Source of the DNA: Cryoendolithus antarcticus
Taxonomy: Eukaryota > Ascomycota > Dothideomycetes > Cladosporiales > Cladosporiaceae
DNA: 64,000 bases
Assembly (NCBI GenBank): GCA_002077065.1
Contig: NAJO01000007.1
Coordinates: 372,001-436,000, forward strand
Reading direction: 5' to 3'
Shown here: piece after piece, positions 9,290 to 20,750 of the stretch
Layout of the letters: each line of letters starts with the position of its first letter
Numbering within the stretch: the first letter of the stretch is position 1
Translations under genes and position numbers: made by a program
Notes under the pieces: generated by a model
The model's input: the letters and a program-made list of their open reading frames with translations, nothing else
What the model was told of the DNA's origin: nothing
The model's database searches: none

Positions 9290-11482
9290 CTACGCAGCAT
9301 CGCCATCGCCGCCTGGCGCCAGCCGCCAGTCCTCTTCGCACCATCCAGGAGGTCGCCATGTGAACAAATCATAGGCATCACGACTCCATGCTCCGAGATC
9401 TTTCGGCTCGGGTGGAGGTTGCAAGGCTGCAGGTGCTTTAGGCGCCTGGAAAGGCTTGCTGAGGACGACAGTCGCAGTGCCGTTAGCAAGAGTGTCAAGC
9501 ACAGGCTGGAAGCAACTTGCTGCATTCTTGCGAACCTCTTTGCGCCCAATACCCTTACGCTTGGGTGCCGCCTTGGGTTTTGCCGGCGAGGTCTCCCTCG
9601 CCTGGGGATGTAGCATTGGTCTCGCGGTGGTGGCTGCTTTCTGAGGTGCATGAGTGATCTCCTCGACACCGGGTGGAGCGTCTGATGTGATTGCAGTGTC
9701 TGGTGGCGCCTTTACAGCCCTGGCTACGGGCGTGACAGAAGCACGGCTGGGTCTCCGCACGCTTGCCACCGAGCGCCTAGTAGGCGACGGGGTGTAGCGA
9801 ACGGGTGCACCAGGCACGCGCTTCGATGCTGTGGTACTGCCCTCCGACAACACTCGCTGAAAGGATCTGGGCTGCCTCATTGGCACGCTTCGAAGGCCCA
9901 TATCGGCAGGCGGCAAAATTGCCTCCGTCGATGTTACATCTGCTAGCAAGGAATCAGGTGGGCGATCTCGCTCAGGCAGGTGATTGATGTCTGTCGCGCC
10001 AGCTGCATGGTCAGTCGGCGGACTTGAGTCTCTATGTAGCAATAGCGTCTGGTCCAGTCGACTGATCTCCGCTGCCGCATTGAAAGTATCGTTCGTGTCA
10101 ATCTCCACATCATCACCAGCGTCGTCAATTACAGCCTGCAGATCTTGCGCTCGTTGCTGCTTCTTACGCTCAATCCTGGCGAGACGTTCCTTTAGCTTCC
10201 CTGCCGGTGTCTTGTCCCGCACTTCTGAAGTGGTAATTGGCTCTGTCGTTTGACGGGAGCCTGCCGACTTTGCCCCAACAGGTGGTGCTTTCGGCAGCTG
10301 ATCAATGCACGCCAGGGTTTTCTTCCTCGAAGTGCTGGTGGACATGCGAAGCGTTGTATTTGCATCGGTACTGGGTGGCAGGAAGGGCGGTGCGACGTGC
10401 TTCGGACTGCTTCTTTCTTGTCTGCTTGGCTTCTTCGCACGAAGTGCTTCTGCCCTAGTTTCTGCAGCCTGCTCTGATCTGTCAGACTGAACAGCCCTGT
10501 CGCGTCTCCGTTCAGGTGCATGCTGCGTCTGGAAAGCCGGAGAGCTTGAGCGAGCTATAGCTAAGGGGACTTGCTGTTTCGCTGGACCAGCTGGTGTCGC
10601 ACACGCAGCGGCCGGCACTTCCTTGGCGGGCGACGAGGGTGGCATCATCGCATCGCTAGAGAAACCAGGCAAGAACGCAGAAGGAGGTACTTCAAGGTCA
10701 TCAGATAGGTCGATGATCACCTTCGTCCCGAGCCTCTGCTGGTCAGCGGCCGGTGCGGCTTTCTTCTTCCTACTTCCTGCGCCTGCCTTCCTCGCGTCTG
10801 CAGTGCGTTGCCACAGTGACGCCTCTTGTGGCGCTTTTGCCTTAGGAGTTGTCGTCGTCCGTGTCACGCTCCATGTCTCCGTCCGTGACCGCTTTGCAGG
10901 TCGCTCGCTTTCCCACTCTGCATTCTCCTTGCCTGCCTGTCTAAGTTCGAACGGAGACTTTGACGGAGGTGCAGCTCGGCCTGGCGCTCCTTTCCCCGCT
11001 CCAAGTAGTGCGTTCAGCGATCGATGCTTGAGCTGTGGTCCTGTATGTGCAGACGTAGGCCTCGTGGGAGGTGGCGCCATCGTCCGAGCTGGTGTGTTGA
11101 CCGCACCCCTCGCCGGCGAGCTTGGTATCTGCGCCCTAGCTTTCTTCGTACTTGCCCTCAGCTCCGTGAGATCCGTCTCCGTCCTACCCACACTCTGTGC
11201 TACCTCTACGAGCACTCCATCCTTCTCAAGCATCACTTCGTCTCCCTCTTGCATTGCTTCCCCACTTGCCCAGTGCATGTCTCCAATGAAGTTGCGTGGC
11301 ACATCATAGACCATGACCCGCTTGTTGAAGGTGTGGAAGCGTAGGAATCCATCTTGCCATCGCTTCTGCTTTCGTCTTATGTCGTGAGTGTACAGGCAGT
11401 TGAACTCCAGCACCGGAGCTGTATTCTGGGTCGCCGGGATTGAGAGCGATGGAGTGCTAGTGCGGTGCACTGCGGTCGACAT
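9290..11482 (-). CDS. DUF2439 / ZGRF1 N-terminal-domain protein (Dbl2-like)
   Basis: A single exon of 730 residues. Residues about 22-110 match the DUF2439 fold: VLEFNCLYTHDIRRKQKRWQDG, then FLRFHTFNKRVMVYD, then IGDMHW and EGDEVMLEKDGVLVEV. In animals this domain is the N-terminus of the helicase ZGRF1. In fission yeast a helicase-free DUF2439 protein, Dbl2, acts in homologous recombination with the helicase Fbh1. The remaining 600 residues are Ser/Pro/Ala/Lys-rich and largely disordered, with many SP sites. A short C-terminal block rich in Trp (GAWSRDAYDLFTWRPPG and a WCEEDWRL motif) looks conserved and could be a partner-binding element. No helicase motifs are present. A DNA-repair scaffold role is inferred. 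The start is 250 bp from the divergent ALG8 start. Confidence 0.78.
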   Translation of the reverse strand: MSTAVHRTSTPSLSIPATQNTAPVLEFNCLYTHDIRRKQKRWQDGFLRFHTFNKRVMVYDVPRNFIGDMHWASGEAMQEGDEVMLEKDGVLVEVAQSVGRTETDLTELRASTKKARAQIPSSPARGAVNTPARTMAPPPTRPTSAHTGPQLKHRSLNALLGAGKGAPGRAAPPSKSPFELRQAGKENAEWESERPAKRSRTETWSVTRTTTTPKAKAPQEASLWQRTADARKAGAGSRKKKAAPAADQQRLGTKVIIDLSDDLEVPPSAFLPGFSSDAMMPPSSPAKEVPAAACATPAGPAKQQVPLAIARSSSPAFQTQHAPERRRDRAVQSDRSEQAAETRAEALRAKKPSRQERSSPKHVAPPFLPPSTDANTTLRMSTSTSRKKTLACIDQLPKAPPVGAKSAGSRQTTEPITTSEVRDKTPAGKLKERLARIERKKQQRAQDLQAVIDDAGDDVEIDTNDTFNAAAEISRLDQTLLLHRDSSPPTDHAAGATDINHLPERDRPPDSLLADVTSTEAILPPADMGLRSVPMRQPRSFQRVLSEGSTTASKRVPGAPVRYTPSPTRRSVASVRRPSRASVTPVARAVKAPPDTAITSDAPPGVEEITHAPQKAATTARPMLHPQARETSPAKPKAAPKRKGIGRKEVRKNAASCFQPVLDTLANGTATVVLSKPFQAPKAPAALQPPPEPKDLGAWSRDAYDLFTWRPPGWCEEDWRLAPGGDGDAA

Positions 11483-11732
11483 GATGTCTATCTACCCATC
11501 GCAGAACTCTCCCCTTGTCACCCGGCGACAGCGGCGAGGAGACCGCCTGGTTGAACAGGTGAGGTTGAAGTATAACGTGTGAGCGGAAGTGGCGGCTTTG
11601 GGAAGACGCGACTGGACGCGTAGAGTGCCCGCCAAGGCCAACCTCACTTCTACAATGATTGTGATGTGTCCTGATATAATGCACAATCGCGCAATGGTGA
11701 CGACTCCAGAGTGAGTCAATCGATGTCCTCTG

Positions 11733-13542
11733 ATGGCAGACCAATATCCAACCCTCGCGCAATGTGCTGTCGTGGCGACGAGCTTGAAGGTGCTCCTCTG
11801 GCCGGCGTAGTAAGTTACATATATTGAGTGATGAACAAGCGCAGCGAGCTGACGGACAACAGCAAATCTACGGACTTCGAGGTGCACCGGAATTGGCTGG
11901 CCATCACGCATTCGCTGCCGATCGACAAGTGGTATTTCGAAGTGTGTACCACTAGCTCAACACTATATCCTGACAGCACTAAACCCATACCAGGAGACAT
12001 CAGAATGGACGCTCGACTACCCTCCCTTCTTCGCATACTTCGAGTGGCTTCTAGCTCAGGGAGCGTACTACGCCGATGCTGCGATGCTCCAGATCAATAA
12101 CCTTGACTACGATAGCTGGCAAACAATCCACTTCCAGCGGGCGACTGTAATCCTTACTGAGCTCACGCTCGTCTACAGTCTATATGCGTACGACTTCGTG
12201 CGATCTTCTTTCCGATGTGGCTGACATTTCTCAGCTTCGTACAGTCATCTCCAGCAGCCTCCAAGAAGCAAGCTCATGCCGTTGCCCTCTCCTTACTGCT
12301 TTCGCCAGCACTGCTGATCATCGACCACGTCCACTTCCAGTACAACGGTTTCATGTACGGCATCTTGATCTGGTCTATTGTCTTGGCTCGGAAGCAGTCC
12401 ATTCTACTGCTCAGCGGCATCATGTTTGCCACCCTGCTGTGCTTCAAGCATATCTATCTGTACCTGGCACCTGCGTACTTCGCGTTCTTGTTACGAACAT
12501 ACTGCCTGGACCCTCGGTCTATCTTCGACATCAAATTGGCAAACTGCATCAAGCTTGGTGTCAGTATCGTCGCAGTGTTCGCACTCGCATTCGGACCATT
12601 CGTTTACTGGGAACAAATGCCACAAGTCTTGACTCGGCTCTTTCCCTTCTCCAGAGGGCTTTGCCATGCGTATTGGGCTCCGAATGTATGGGCCATCTAC
12701 TCGTTCAGCGACCGAATCCTGATCTATCGTGAGTCAGCCAGTGTTCGGTGCACGTCGTCCGCTGACGATCCTGTCTAGTCGCGCCATACCTCAAGCTATC
12801 TGTCAACTCGGATGCAGTCAATAGCGTCACTCGCGGTCTTGTGGGAGACACATCATTCGCAGTGCTACCCGAAGTGACGCCTCGGATGACCTTCATACTG
12901 ACATTGGCAGCTCAGATCGTAGGGTTTCCACGTCGTTATCAATGATCTCTCGCTAACAGGTCGTAGCCGGCACTACTGAAGCTCTTCCTGCGACCTTCCT
13001 GGGATAATTTCGTCGCCACGCTTACGCTATGTGGCTATGCTTCCTTCTTATTCGGCTGGCACGTCCACGAGAAGGCCATCTTGCTGGTCATTGTGCCCTT
13101 CAGCCTGATCGCACTCAAGGATCGACGATACTTCGGCGCATTCCGGCCACTGGCTGTAGCAGGCCATGTCAGCCTATTCCCGTTGCTTTTCACAGTGCAG
13201 GAGTTCCCTGTGAAGACAGTCTATACGCTTGTTTGGCTGATCGCCTTCCTGCTGACTTTCGATAAGCTTGTCCCTGCGTACGTCGAGCTCAAGGCCAGGT
13301 CGCATTTGTACTGCCTGCTAACAGATCATAGGTCCGAGAAGCCTCGGGTCTTCTTACTGGACCGCTTCTCGCTGCTGTACACCGCACTTGCCGTACCTCT
13401 GATGGTGTACACCTCTCTGCTGCACCACATGATCTTTGGTGGCAAGTACGAGTTCTTACCTCTCATGTTCACCTCGTCCTACTGCGCGATTGGCGTTGTG
13501 GGCAGCTGGCTAAGTTTCTCGGTGGTACACTTCACGGCGTGA
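11733..13542 (+). CDS. ALG8: Dolichyl-P-glucose:Glc1Man9GlcNAc2-PP-dolichol alpha-1,3-glucosyltransferase
   Basis: This enzyme adds the second glucose to the lipid-linked oligosaccharide in the ER lumen before N-glycosylation. The model has seven exons: 11733-11809, 11863-11941, 11994-12187, 12235-12728, 12779-12918, 12967-13277 and 13332-13542. All phases agree, and the product is 501 residues. Family motifs include [57 protein letters not shown] and [11 protein letters not shown]. Multiple hydrophobic helices are present. The motif set fits ALG8 better than its relative ALG6, though the two families are close. The last intron (13278-13331) is 54 nt and stopless, so it can be misread as coding. 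The ATG at 11733 was chosen because [16 protein letters not shown] splices directly into the conserved [11 protein letters not shown] block. Confidence 0.9.
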
Positions 13543-14384
13543 GGCAGGACCATTACCTGTTCTCTTGCGACACCACAGGCCGTCGTGTCTGAGCCTCACC
13601 TCTCACGACACGTTCTCACGATGTGCTGGCTGTGCGCGTGGCAGCCACGGCGTAGAGCACCTGACCGCAATACCACGAGAGCTCAGACACACTAGTAGCA
13701 TGAGAGGAATGCGCCCTCTGTCAGTTCCCAAGCTGGATCCATCGCCGGATACCATTACTGATTGCGAATCTGCTAGTAGAGGTTCAACTATCTTGACTGG
13801 CATCTTACACTCATCGGTCGTGCCTAGCATGCAATACTGAGGGAGAGCATCAGGTGGAGCCGAATATGCACCCCGCACCAAAGTAACCTTGTATTCACAA
13901 GCACATTGAAGCTCCACAAAGTCGCAGCCACCGAACTCAGGGTGACCTCAGCACCGATCCCAGCTACAAGGTCTTATCCGACTGGAACGCCGTACACATG
14001 GAACACTCTCGATTTAGACTCCCATTGCGTGAACCGCCCGCGTTTGCATCGCTGTCGGTCAAGCGTACGAGTCTGTAGATTGGTGTGCTCTTAATCATGA
14101 TCAATCACACGACAGAGAGGCTCGCATCCTCCTGTCATACTAGCGGCGAGGATGGCAGGCTAATGCTTGCGCAAGAGGGGCCGCATGACGGGATGGTCCC
14201 TTGCAGTGACTACAACAGGGAGCACCGCAGGGCTGACTTCATGTTCCTGACACACGTCAGGCACCACTCAACCTTCCCTGCTGATGACCTTAGCTCGAGT
14301 AAGCATGGCCAAAAAGCCGTCGTGCGGATCGTTGTGAGTCTTCTGAACGTTTCTCTCTCCCTTCTTCAGTCTCCAGGCGTCAGT
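13543..14384. other. Intergenic region upstream of the glutaminase gene
   Basis: 842 bp with no recognised gene. A pyrimidine-rich tract (CTCTCTCCCTTCTTCAG) lies just upstream of the glutaminase ATG, as is common in fungal core promoters. Confidence 0.4.
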
Positions 14385-17075
14385 ATGCTAGCGTTAATAT
14401 CTTTCCTTGCTGCGTTGGCGGGTTTCTCCGCCGCGCAGTCAACCTTCTCTCCTCTTCGTCCTCCAGCGATTCCTCTCGGAGTCAGAAGTCCTTAAACGAG
14501 TACGTGGCAGCAGGCAGGGAGTGATGCAGGCAACGGGGGCTATTTGGCTGGACAGTGGCCGACATTCTGGGCGTAAGGCATAGCCGAATGGACGTGGAGC
14601 CGTTGCTGACTCTATATAGCGGAGCGGTCACAGGCTGGACTGGGCTAATCCGCGTCGATAATGCCACTTACATCTGGATGGGCCAGCCGACGCAGACTAC
14701 TCTTTCCGTGAACCAGACCGCTTTCGAGTACACATCTACCAGGAGCACCTTCACTATGGATGTCCTTGGCCAGGTTCAGATGAAGATCACGTTCTTGAGC
14801 CCTGTCAGTCCGGATGACCTTCTCAGGAGCTCGCTACCATACACTTATATGGAGGTCGACGTCCAGTCTGTGGATGGCAAGCAGCATGATGTGCAGGTCT
14901 ACACCGACATCTCCGCGGAGTGGGTCAGCGGCGATCGATCAGTTACGGCGCAGTGGACCTACGGCGTTATACAGGATGAGTCTCGGCCTCGCAGCTGGCC
15001 AAGTCCATCAAGTGTCGGCTGGCCTGCATCCCACTCCTTCACAACATACGGGACCAGGACTGCATTCTCTGTGCCTACGTCGGTCGTACATCCTGCGGAG
15101 TACACTCACGCAGCTGGGCAAGGCAAGAGACCGACTCATGGTAGCGATCGACCGAGTTTCCCGCACAAATCTTGGCAACCGCCTAGCAACCCTGACGCCA
15201 GTGGTGTTGCGTATCATCAAGTGTTCAGGCAGGAGCAGCTGGAGTTCTCGGAGATCAATCAGCAGGCTGAGTGGGGCAATTGGTACTACGCAACGTCGAA
15301 CGTTGCAACTCTGACACATCAGTCAGGCGCCGACGCTACCGTGCGCTTGCAATTCCTGGCGAACGGGTACCTCGCAAACATTGCAGACACGAACTATCGT
15401 GCTATTAACGATTTGTACCCCGTGTTCGCTTTCAGTAAGGACCTTGGGGTCGTTGGTGCTACAAGCCAGAGCACTATATTCCAGCTTAGCTTGCATCAGA
15501 AGAACGCTGTACAATTCCTGGGGGCGAATGGAGTGCAGTCTGTGCCATCATTATGGACTAGCTACTTTCCGAGCGACATCGATGCGGTGAGTTCTTTTTG
15601 CTACCATTTGGTGGTACTGTTGCTAACAAGGATTTCCTCAGCTCAAGTTTTTCTACGATGACTATGAGACAGGGAGCTCACTGGCCACGGTTCTCGACGA
15701 TAAGATCGCCTCCGACTCAGTCGCCGCGGGCGGGCAAGACTACCTGAGCTTGACCTCACTTGCCACCCGCCAAGCTTTTGGCGCCCTCGATTGGACCAAC
15801 ACACCCACAGAGCCTTGGGTCTTCCTCAAGGAGATCTCATCGGATGGCAACGTGCAGACTGTCGATGTCATCTTTCCTTTCCACCCGGTTGCGATATACC
15901 TCAACCCTGCAATTCTCAAGTATTTACTCGATCCGCTGTTCATACAGCAAGAGGCAGGCAATTTTCCGCAAGCATATCCAGAACACGATGCTGGGTCCCG
16001 CTTTGGGAATGCCACAGGTAGGTAGCGTGTCGCTGGCAAGATAGAGACTGGCGGAGCTGATAGATAGCGTAGGGCACCCAGATGGCAACGCGGAGGACCA
16101 ACCACTCGAAGAAGGTGGCAATATGCTCATAATGACTCTAGCTTACGCGCAGCGCGCAAACGATAACGCATACCTTGCGCAGCACTATGACATCTTGCGA
16201 CAGTGGAATAATTACCTTGTGGACGAAGCGCTGTTACCACAAGACCAGATCTCGACCGACGACTTCGCAGGCTCACTCGCGTAAGTCTCGAAGCCCTCAA
16301 CATAATCTCGTCTAATGAGCATTTCAGCAATCAGACCAACCTCGCGCTGAAAGGCATCATCGGCATCGAGGCCATGGCGCAGATCGCCAACCGAACTGGC
16401 CAAACCGAGGATGGCGCAAACTTCACAAACATCGCACACAGCTACATCACCCAGTGGCAGGCTCTCGGCATCAACTACAACGCCAACCCACCGCATACAA
16501 CGTTGTCATATGGTCAAAACGAGACCTACGGCCTGCTGTACAATCTTTACAGCGATGCGGAGCTGGGCTTGCAGCTCGTGCCGCAGAGCGTGTACGACAT
16601 GCAGAGCAACTTTTACCCGACGAAGTTCAATCAGTATGGGGTGGTGGGTATCGGCTCTTGGGCCTAGCGGACGCTGGATCGGTACTGACAATATACAGCC
16701 ACTTGACACAAGGCATTCCTATACCAAGAGTACGACACATCAACTGCTGCACACGATTGTCATAGCTGACCAAGCAACACAGACGACTGGGAGCTCTTCT
16801 GCGCCGCCATCGCCTCGCAAGACACGAAGACCGAGTTCATCTCCACTGTTGCGAAGTGGCTAGGCGTGACACCTACCAACTTTGCGTTCACAGATCTGTA
16901 CGACACCGTGACTGGGAAGTGAGTGATACTCCGCAATCATCGACACGAATACAGAGACTGACACCACGACAGCTATCCGCCTGGGATCACCTTCATCGCT
17001 AGACCTGTCGTCGGAGGGCTGTACAGTCTGCTTGCGCTAAACAGTGCTCCGAGCAGTGGCTACGTGGCTGCGTAA
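14385..17075 (+). pseudogene. gtaA: Glutaminase A (GtaA) family gene with an in-frame TAA near its start
   Basis: Secreted glutaminases of this family (DUF4964/5127/4965/1793 architecture) hydrolyse glutamine to glutamate and ammonia. Eight exons fit in perfect phase: 14385-14572, 14620-15586, 15642-16017, 16073-16280, 16328-16643, 16699-16729, 16783-16918 and 16973-17075. The product opens with a signal peptide and contains EFSEINQQAEWGNWYYAT, the GNATGHPDGNAEDQPLEEG block across a splice, and NETYGLLYNLYSD. One codon breaks it: TAA at 14493-14495, where the family has Tyr (VRSP-stop-TSTWQQAGSD in the same frame). Everything after it is in frame and well conserved, so the lesion is either recent, an allele, a sequencing error or readthrough. 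A Pro/Ser-rich segment of about 74 codons (about 14975-15196) looks like an insertion relative to the family. Confidence 0.85.
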
Positions 17076-17668
17076 TATAGCGTCGCTTCTTGGACTGTAT
17101 GGAGTGTAGACATCGGAGCGTTGATGATGGCTAGGTGAGCCTAGCTCTATACTCTCCTCCGTGAGAGCCTTGGTGAGCAAAGTCAGGTTCACGCCTATTC
17201 AACGCAAGAAAAACGGTTCACAATTGCTATAGTGTACGAAGTAGCGGCACAGTAGAACCGATCACGACATTACCGCAGTTGAGTTTCAACCCGGATGATG
17301 GCCCAGATCGTGCAGCTTCGACACGCCATCATTACAATGGTACGGGAGGGAGCGCAATGCAATTATAATATGTTTATTACTCGGCACTAGTCAAATTCCA
17401 AGTCCCACTTGAAATGCCAGCTCTATCTCGAAATGCCCACCCCAACCGGGTCTATGTCATGTGTATGTAAGGGTCCGTTACCTGGGCGTACCGCCCACGC
17501 TCCCGATGCAACGCATTAACGCCCCATGCTTCGGCCCAGCTCTTGGGCCAATGCAATGCTACTCTCCCCAGTGTGCTTTCATAAATTCAGGTCTCCACTC
17601 CGATGATGCATGAAGCATGTGCCTCCGTGTAAAAGTTCTTCGAGGTCGCTCGATCTTTCTCTCCTCGC
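17076..17668. other. Convergent intergenic region
   Basis: 593 bp between the ends of the glutaminase gene and a small minus-strand gene. It has several AT-rich patches (for example around 17368-17382, TAATATGTTTATTAC) that could hold polyadenylation signals. No ORF of interest. Confidence 0.35.
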
Positions 17669-17952
17669 TTATGCTGCATTACCGAGCGAGAAGCCGCCCT
17701 TGGTTGTGAAGTGGAATAGCTCCGAAGGCCTGTGAGAAAGGAATCAGTCACTGCATCTCATGTCAAGCTCTGGCTGGCATGGCAAACTCACAGCTTGGGC
17801 TTGGGCAGCGCAGCTTTGCTCTCGATACCGGCCTCCGACGCCTTGAGCGCGGCGACGCTGAAATCTGCGCCTGAGCGGATCGTGTGGTAGGTCGCGGCGC
17901 CGGTGACCGCAAGGCCACTGAAGATGGTGAGGGATTTGAGGATTGCGGACAT
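17669..17952 (-). CDS. Tiny putative mitochondrial protein (73 residues)
   Basis: Two exons, 17952-17792 and 17729-17669, joined across a 61-nt intron with GTGAGT donor and CACAG acceptor, give 73 residues. The N-terminus (MSAILKSLTIFSGLAVTGAATYHTI) is an amphipathic-to-hydrophobic helix followed by a polar stretch, and the C-terminus reads FHFTTKGGFSLGNAA. The layout (short hydrophobic N-terminal helix, no acidic residues in the first 25, then a small soluble tail) resembles accessory subunits of mitochondrial inner-membrane complexes. I do not recognise the family. The clean splice and the codon-like composition on both sides argue that the gene is real. It is not visible as a single open frame because of the intron. 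Confidence 0.6.
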
Positions 17953-18812
17953 GATGTCTGATGTTGTTGGCTGGTGCTGTGTTCGGGAGGCGATTGGTGA
18001 TGGTGATGGTCTAGAGTGTTGCGTCGAAGAAGATCAGGCGTTGGTAGTAGGATTGTTTGGGACTGAGCGAATGCGTTGCGGAAGTCGCGTGATTGCAGGT
18101 GCTGAAGAGTTACTGGTGATGAGCAGAATGAAGTGAAAGGAAACGCGCCCAACGTGGCCAGACCATTCATATAAGAAACAGTTACCACCACCCGTAATCT
18201 CCTCCTGCCCGTTTCTTGTGCACAGGCCAGTATCGGTGAAGACTGAATGCTTAATCAGTGGCGCATCGGCAATCTCTGTTGCTCTAGTTCCATGTTTCAC
18301 GCGCCAGGCGTGGCTAGGATCCCACAGAACCCCATCAGACCCACAGAATATGGGAAAGACTGGCGGAGAGTTGCCCGGATGGACTACGCCGACGAGAAAG
18401 ATTTTGCCGCTGAAGCGGAAGACAGGGTTCACGTTGGGATCGACCCACAAATAGCACGGGTGGCGTTGCTGTTCCTGGCTACAAGCTGTAGGGCTGACCC
18501 TGATGGTGGACTTCCCGACCTGCAGACCTCACCTTGTTGAAATGCTCCGCATCGTGTTGCATAGCACAGTCGTGGCGTTGTGCATCTCCTAGCACATAAG
18601 GTCCTCGACCAATTCTCGTGAGGAGCAATGAAATTGTGGCATCTCATTCCAGAGACGATCGAGCATGACCTCTACTGTTGGGCCCAGTGGCACCGCACCG
18701 GTATGATCAGGGATAACGAATCGCGTTCATGACTTCTGTGGCCAGTTAATCACCGTCAATATACACGGAGTGTGCTGAAATTGTCACCTTGTCGACAGCT
18801 CAATGCTTCGCA
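17953..18812. other. Divergent intergenic region upstream of HET protein 1
   Basis: 860 bp between divergent starts. No gene recognised. Short ORFs on both strands have no familiar motifs. Confidence 0.35.
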
Positions 18813-20750
18813 ATGGCCGCGCATCAGCCTCTCGCGACTAACAACTCCATACGCCTCCTGCGAGTGCATCGTGGCGACAGTGGTCCCATTGTAGGTATCT
18901 TAAGAAGCTTCGAACTCAACGCAAGTGACACACCAGCATATACGCCTGCATCGTATGTATGGGGCGATCCGGCCGATACTGTCTCCATTCAGCTCAATGG
19001 CACACCTTTCGAGGTCCTGCGCTCAGCCTACGGCGTACTGCAGTTGGTGTGCGAACAGCCTGAGTTTCGCGACTCGCCATGGCTATGGATCGACTCGATC
19101 TGCATCGACTTGGGAAATGACAGCGAGCGTGCAAGTCAAGTGTCTCTGATGCAGCAGATCTACGGCAATGCCCAAGGCGCTATCGTTTGGCTTGGAGAAG
19201 CGCTGCCAGGTTCTGAAAGGGGCATGAGACTAATGATCGCTGTCGCAGATCAGCACGAGCGTGAGGACAAGGGTGATCCTGATCCTATACTTCAAGATAT
19301 GCAAGCTTGGCGAGACTACTACGATATCGCGAGCCGGCCCTGGTTCAGGCGCATATGGACTTTACAGGAGTCCATTCTGCCGAAAGGCGCAAGTCATACA
19401 GTCCGGTATTACTGTGGACACACGTACGCGACTCATAGAGTGGTTATGCGTGCTACTGTAGCCACGGCAAGTCTAGTCCCGAAAAAGGTGCTGCCCGATC
19501 TTGGGGTTTGGTCGCCGATGTGGTGTCGCCGGCGAATCTATTACTGGCATCGTGGAGATAAACCTGGGCAGCGGATCAGCTTGTTGGCGTTATTAGCATA
19601 TACTTCGTTCTCCGAGTCCAGCAAGCCGGTGGACCTCATCTACTCCCTCGTAGGATGCATCAATGACTTCGACCGAGCACTCATCGGTCGCCCACGCTAT
19701 GATGTCCCCTACGAAACAGTGTATACTGATCTTACAATGCGCTGGATCGCAGCTCATCAGAGTCTAGACATCATCTGCTTCGCTCACATGTTCCGAGACG
19801 CAGACTCAGACGTACCCTCATGGGTCCCTGATTGGAAAGCACGCAACAGTCCTTCGACCATCAGAGCAGCGCATACTCCTCTGCTCGTCAGTCAGGCTGC
19901 GAACACACGTATAGGAAGCTTGCGGCCGAAGGACGCTATGGACAACCCGCCCGATTGTGCAGTCTACGCTGCGTCCGGGGAGAGTGCACCCTCTGCATCG
20001 TTTTGCGAAGATACCAAACGACTCACCTGTCGAGGAACAATCATCGACAAAATAGACGGCCTGGGTGCGATGGTTGATGGCAGCGATCCGGAAAACATCA
20101 CACAAATTGAACCTCTTATTGCACCAACATCACGATCAAATACACAGCCATCATTTCAACTAGAATCTCGAGCAGATATCTCGTCAGTGCGTGACAATAT
20201 CGCGCTGTCGCTTGCTCTTGATCGCCGAGACTGGTGCTTCCAGTACCCTGCATCAGCCGAATTCATCACTGCCCATCTGCTGACAGCCGTAGCCGACTAT
20301 GAGGCCGGTAAGCGTGCACGGAACTTCAGGATCAACGAGTTCCGCGCATGGTTCAAGCTCAATACTGACTTCCTCGTACGTGGCAACAGTCTGCACAGCG
20401 CCTTTCGGCCTTCAGACTTTGACTATGCGGCTGTGCTACGTCAGCCGGAGCTGGAACATGCTGCTTGGCCGTTGAGACGGTTCACTGATGTCACAAGCTT
20501 GCAGACTATGGCGCGTAGGCTACTGGTGACCGAAAAGGGTATCATCGGTATGGCGCCTCGGGCGGCAAGGAAGGGCGACACGGTAGCGGTGCTGCTGGGC
20601 TGTAGTGTACCTGTGGTGCTGAGGCAGTTGTATGAAAATGAACATGGCGAAAGGTACGAGCTGATCGGAGAGTGCTATCTGCACGGTTTCATGAATGGGC
20701 AGGCCATGCGAGATGATGTATATACTGTGCAAGAATTGGTCTTGATTTGA
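18813..20750 (+). CDS. Heterokaryon-incompatibility (HET) domain protein 1
   Basis: A single exon of 645 residues; the frame opens upstream at a TTG, but the first ATG is at 18813. The HET domain (about residues 10-190) shows its three blocks: IRLLRVHRGD with YVWGDP; then LWIDSICIDLGNDSERASQV with IYGNAQGAIVWLGEA; and RPWFRRIWTLQE. Proteins of this family trigger cell death after fusion of genetically different hyphae, and related proteins act as general non-self sensors. The C-terminal 400 residues carry no recognisable NACHT, WD40 or ankyrin module. They include a conserved-looking closing segment (MAPRAARKGDTVAVLLGCSVPVVLR) that is common in HET proteins. A CDS without introns is usual for this family. 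Confidence 0.88.
   Translation: MAAHQPLATNNSIRLLRVHRGDSGPIVGILRSFELNASDTPAYTPASYVWGDPADTVSIQLNGTPFEVLRSAYGVLQLVCEQPEFRDSPWLWIDSICIDLGNDSERASQVSLMQQIYGNAQGAIVWLGEALPGSERGMRLMIAVADQHEREDKGDPDPILQDMQAWRDYYDIASRPWFRRIWTLQESILPKGASHTVRYYCGHTYATHRVVMRATVATASLVPKKVLPDLGVWSPMWCRRRIYYWHRGDKPGQRISLLALLAYTSFSESSKPVDLIYSLVGCINDFDRALIGRPRYDVPYETVYTDLTMRWIAAHQSLDIICFAHMFRDADSDVPSWVPDWKARNSPSTIRAAHTPLLVSQAANTRIGSLRPKDAMDNPPDCAVYAASGESAPSASFCEDTKRLTCRGTIIDKIDGLGAMVDGSDPENITQIEPLIAPTSRSNTQPSFQLESRADISSVRDNIALSLALDRRDWCFQYPASAEFITAHLLTAVADYEAGKRARNFRINEFRAWFKLNTDFLVRGNSLHSAFRPSDFDYAAVLRQPELEHAAWPLRRFTDVTSLQTMARRLLVTEKGIIGMAPRAARKGDTVAVLLGCSVPVVLRQLYENEHGERYELIGECYLHGFMNGQAMRDDVYTVQELVLI

Noticed and set aside
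10623..11309. 228-residue plus-strand frame opposite the DUF2439 protein
   Set aside because: A low-complexity antisense shadow; the minus strand holds the conserved DUF2439 blocks.
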